Source: Acidobacteriota bacterium (GTDB lineage Bacteria > Acidobacteriota > Terriglobia > Terriglobales > Acidobacteriaceae). Taken from it: 64,000 bases of DNA. Below, piece by piece: positions 63,097 to 64,000 of the stretch. How positions within the stretch are numbered: position 1 is the stretch's first letter; each line of letters opens with the position of its first letter. A model generated the notes under the pieces. That model had not been told where the DNA came from. It searched no databases and saw only the letters and a program-made list of their open reading frames with translations. The translations under genes and the position numbers were made by a program. Where the stretch lies: assembly GCA_013289875.1 (NCBI GenBank), contig JABCZC010000005.1, positions 1-64,000 of the forward strand. The letters are read 5' to 3'.

Positions 63097-64000
63097 TTAG
63101 AACCTGTAATTCGCCGAGAACTGCAGATGCCGTTCCACGGAGCGGACCGCGCCGCTCCCCTGGTTCGAGATATTTCCGAAGTTGCTATCGGTAATGCCCA
63201 CATCGGGGTTGCCGTAGCTGGCAATATTGAACGCGTTGAAGGCGTCGAAGCGGAAGCCCAATGCCTGCTCGCGCCACACATGGAAGTCCTTGAACATTGA
63301 CAGATCGGTGTTGAAATATCCGGGGCCGCGCAGGTTGCCGTTTCTCGCTGTGCCAAAGGTATTCGGCGCTGGTACGCCGAACGCGCAAACCCCGTTGTCA
63401 ACACCCGGAGTCTGGCAGTAACTTGCCGAGGGATCCGTGCCAAACCAGTTATTGATGCTGCGATGCACGATCTTTATCGTTCGATATTGATTCGGACGCG
63501 AGTTCCCGTAGCTGTTCGAGTTGTTTCCCGGTCCGGTTGCCGACTGCGGCAGGCCCGAATACCCCAGTATGGCGGTTGCGATGCTCCACCCGCCAAGAAC
63601 CTGGTCCTCCCAGCTGTTCACGCCGGAAAGAAACTGCTTTCCACGACCGAATGGCAACTCATAAACGCCGATCGCGCTGAGATTATGCCTGACGTCGTAT
63701 CCTGCCGGACCCCAGTCGGCCGCGCTGTTGTAGTAGTTCTGGAAGGCGCCGCTGAACCCGTTCACGTTGAGCGCATAGTTGCCCAGGCTGTTGGTGAGCG
63801 CCTTGGAGTAGGTGTAGTTCACCGTGTACTCCAGCCCATGGCTCAATCTTTGCCGCAGTACCGCCTGCAGCCCGTTATAGTCCATCGCCGCCCGCGACTC
63901 GGTGATCAGCAGGCCGCCAGAGCCGATACTGACCGAAGGATCGATCGCGTTAACGCCCAGGTACTTGTTGTTGTAATACGGAGCGGAAGTAGGATCGCCA
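63097..64000 (-). CDS. TonB-dependent receptor, C-terminal part (partial, continues beyond window)
   Basis: The frame is open from the window edge at 64000 to the stop at 63097, about 300 residues. YNGLQAVLRQRLSHGLEYTV, the GYDVRHNLSAIGVYELPFG and FNAFNIASYGNPD blocks, and the terminal LQFSANYRF with a final Phe match the barrel end of the Oar-like receptor at 50265-53876. It lies upstream of cutC on the same strand. The start and plug domain are outside the window. Confidence 0.9.
   Translation of the reverse strand, partial: GDPTSAPYYNNKYLGVNAIDPSVSIGSGGLLITESRAAMDYNGLQAVLRQRLSHGLEYTVNYTYSKALTNSLGNYALNVNGFSGAFQNYYNSAADWGPAGYDVRHNLSAIGVYELPFGRGKQFLSGVNSWEDQVLGGWSIATAILGYSGLPQSATGPGNNSNSYGNSRPNQYRTIKIVHRSINNWFGTDPSASYCQTPGVDNGVCAFGVPAPNTFGTARNGNLRGPGYFNTDLSMFKDFHVWREQALGFRFDAFNAFNIASYGNPDVGITDSNFGNISNQGSGAVRSVERHLQFSANYRF

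Noticed and set aside
1-64000. CRISPR arrays, tRNA or rRNA genes, and insertion sequences
   Set aside because: Looked for regularly spaced repeats, tRNA T-loop words and transposase-like frames. The only short tandem repeat is the parS array, and none of the others could be supported by eye.

Overview
The window looks like the replication-origin neighbourhood of a soil acidobacterium of the class Terriglobia (Acidobacteriaceae-like). The evidence is the combination of Oar-type TonB-dependent receptors with an N-terminal carboxypeptidase-regulatory-like domain, a membrane-anchored winged-helix regulator divergent from one of them, a CRTAC1/ASPIC-UnbV protein, a WxPGxW-repeat protein, a secreted PNGase A-type enzyme and moderately high GC. 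The assignment is inference; no 16S gene or other decisive marker is present.

Layout. 1-5.7 kb: the end of accD, then folC, plsC, a class-I glutamine amidotransferase and rsmG, all tightly coupled by 4-bp overlaps, followed by three tandem parS sites and parA-parB. 5.8-10 kb: a frameshifted TonB-C protein, murQ, a secreted amidohydrolase and an ICMT-like methyltransferase. 10-21 kb: mostly single housekeeping or stress genes (HU, DUF2461, DUF3455, GNAT, MsrA, VOC), a RES/Xre toxin-antitoxin pair, a DUF885 protein, an aldo/keto reductase, a membrane protein split by an in-frame TGA and a WxPGxW protein. 21-32 kb: glycosyltransferase, dnaN, a DUF4097 protein next to a diverged tandem duplication, an esterase, an oxidoreductase, a GH63/trehalase-like enzyme and dnaA. 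31.6-36.6 kb: the classical rpmH-rnpA-yidD-yidC-jag-mnmE block, with rpmH at 31649-31804. 36.8-39.2 kb: a 720-residue orphan protein with a small upstream partner. 39.5-43.5 kb: a periplasmic three-subunit molybdenum hydroxylase (PaoABC/YagTSR type). 43.7-64 kb: a carbohydrate-oriented region with a GH36 alpha-galactosidase, CRTAC1 and TPR proteins, a membrane regulator, a TonB-dependent receptor, two paralogous six-hairpin glycosidases, a PNGase A-type amidase, a DeoR regulator, CutC and the end of a second TonB-dependent receptor.

How it fits together. parS, parA and parB form the chromosome-segregation module. dnaA, dnaN and the rpmH block are the replication and RNA/membrane-biogenesis module. 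The two are about 25-30 kb apart, with accessory genes between them. The right-hand third reads as an acidobacterial glycan-utilisation island. The predicted flow is that PNGase A releases N-glycans from glycoproteins, secreted glycosidases trim them, the receptors import the products, and the DeoR and membrane-bound regulators control expression. That pathway is inferred from gene content.

Most unusual items: the three parS sites in a 59-bp tandem repeat, the orphan 720-aa gene pair, a diverged ~550-bp tandem duplication that made a chimeric pseudogene, two apparently broken genes, a 25-bp inverted repeat between the membrane regulator and the receptor, and the PNGase A/receptor/glycosidase cluster.
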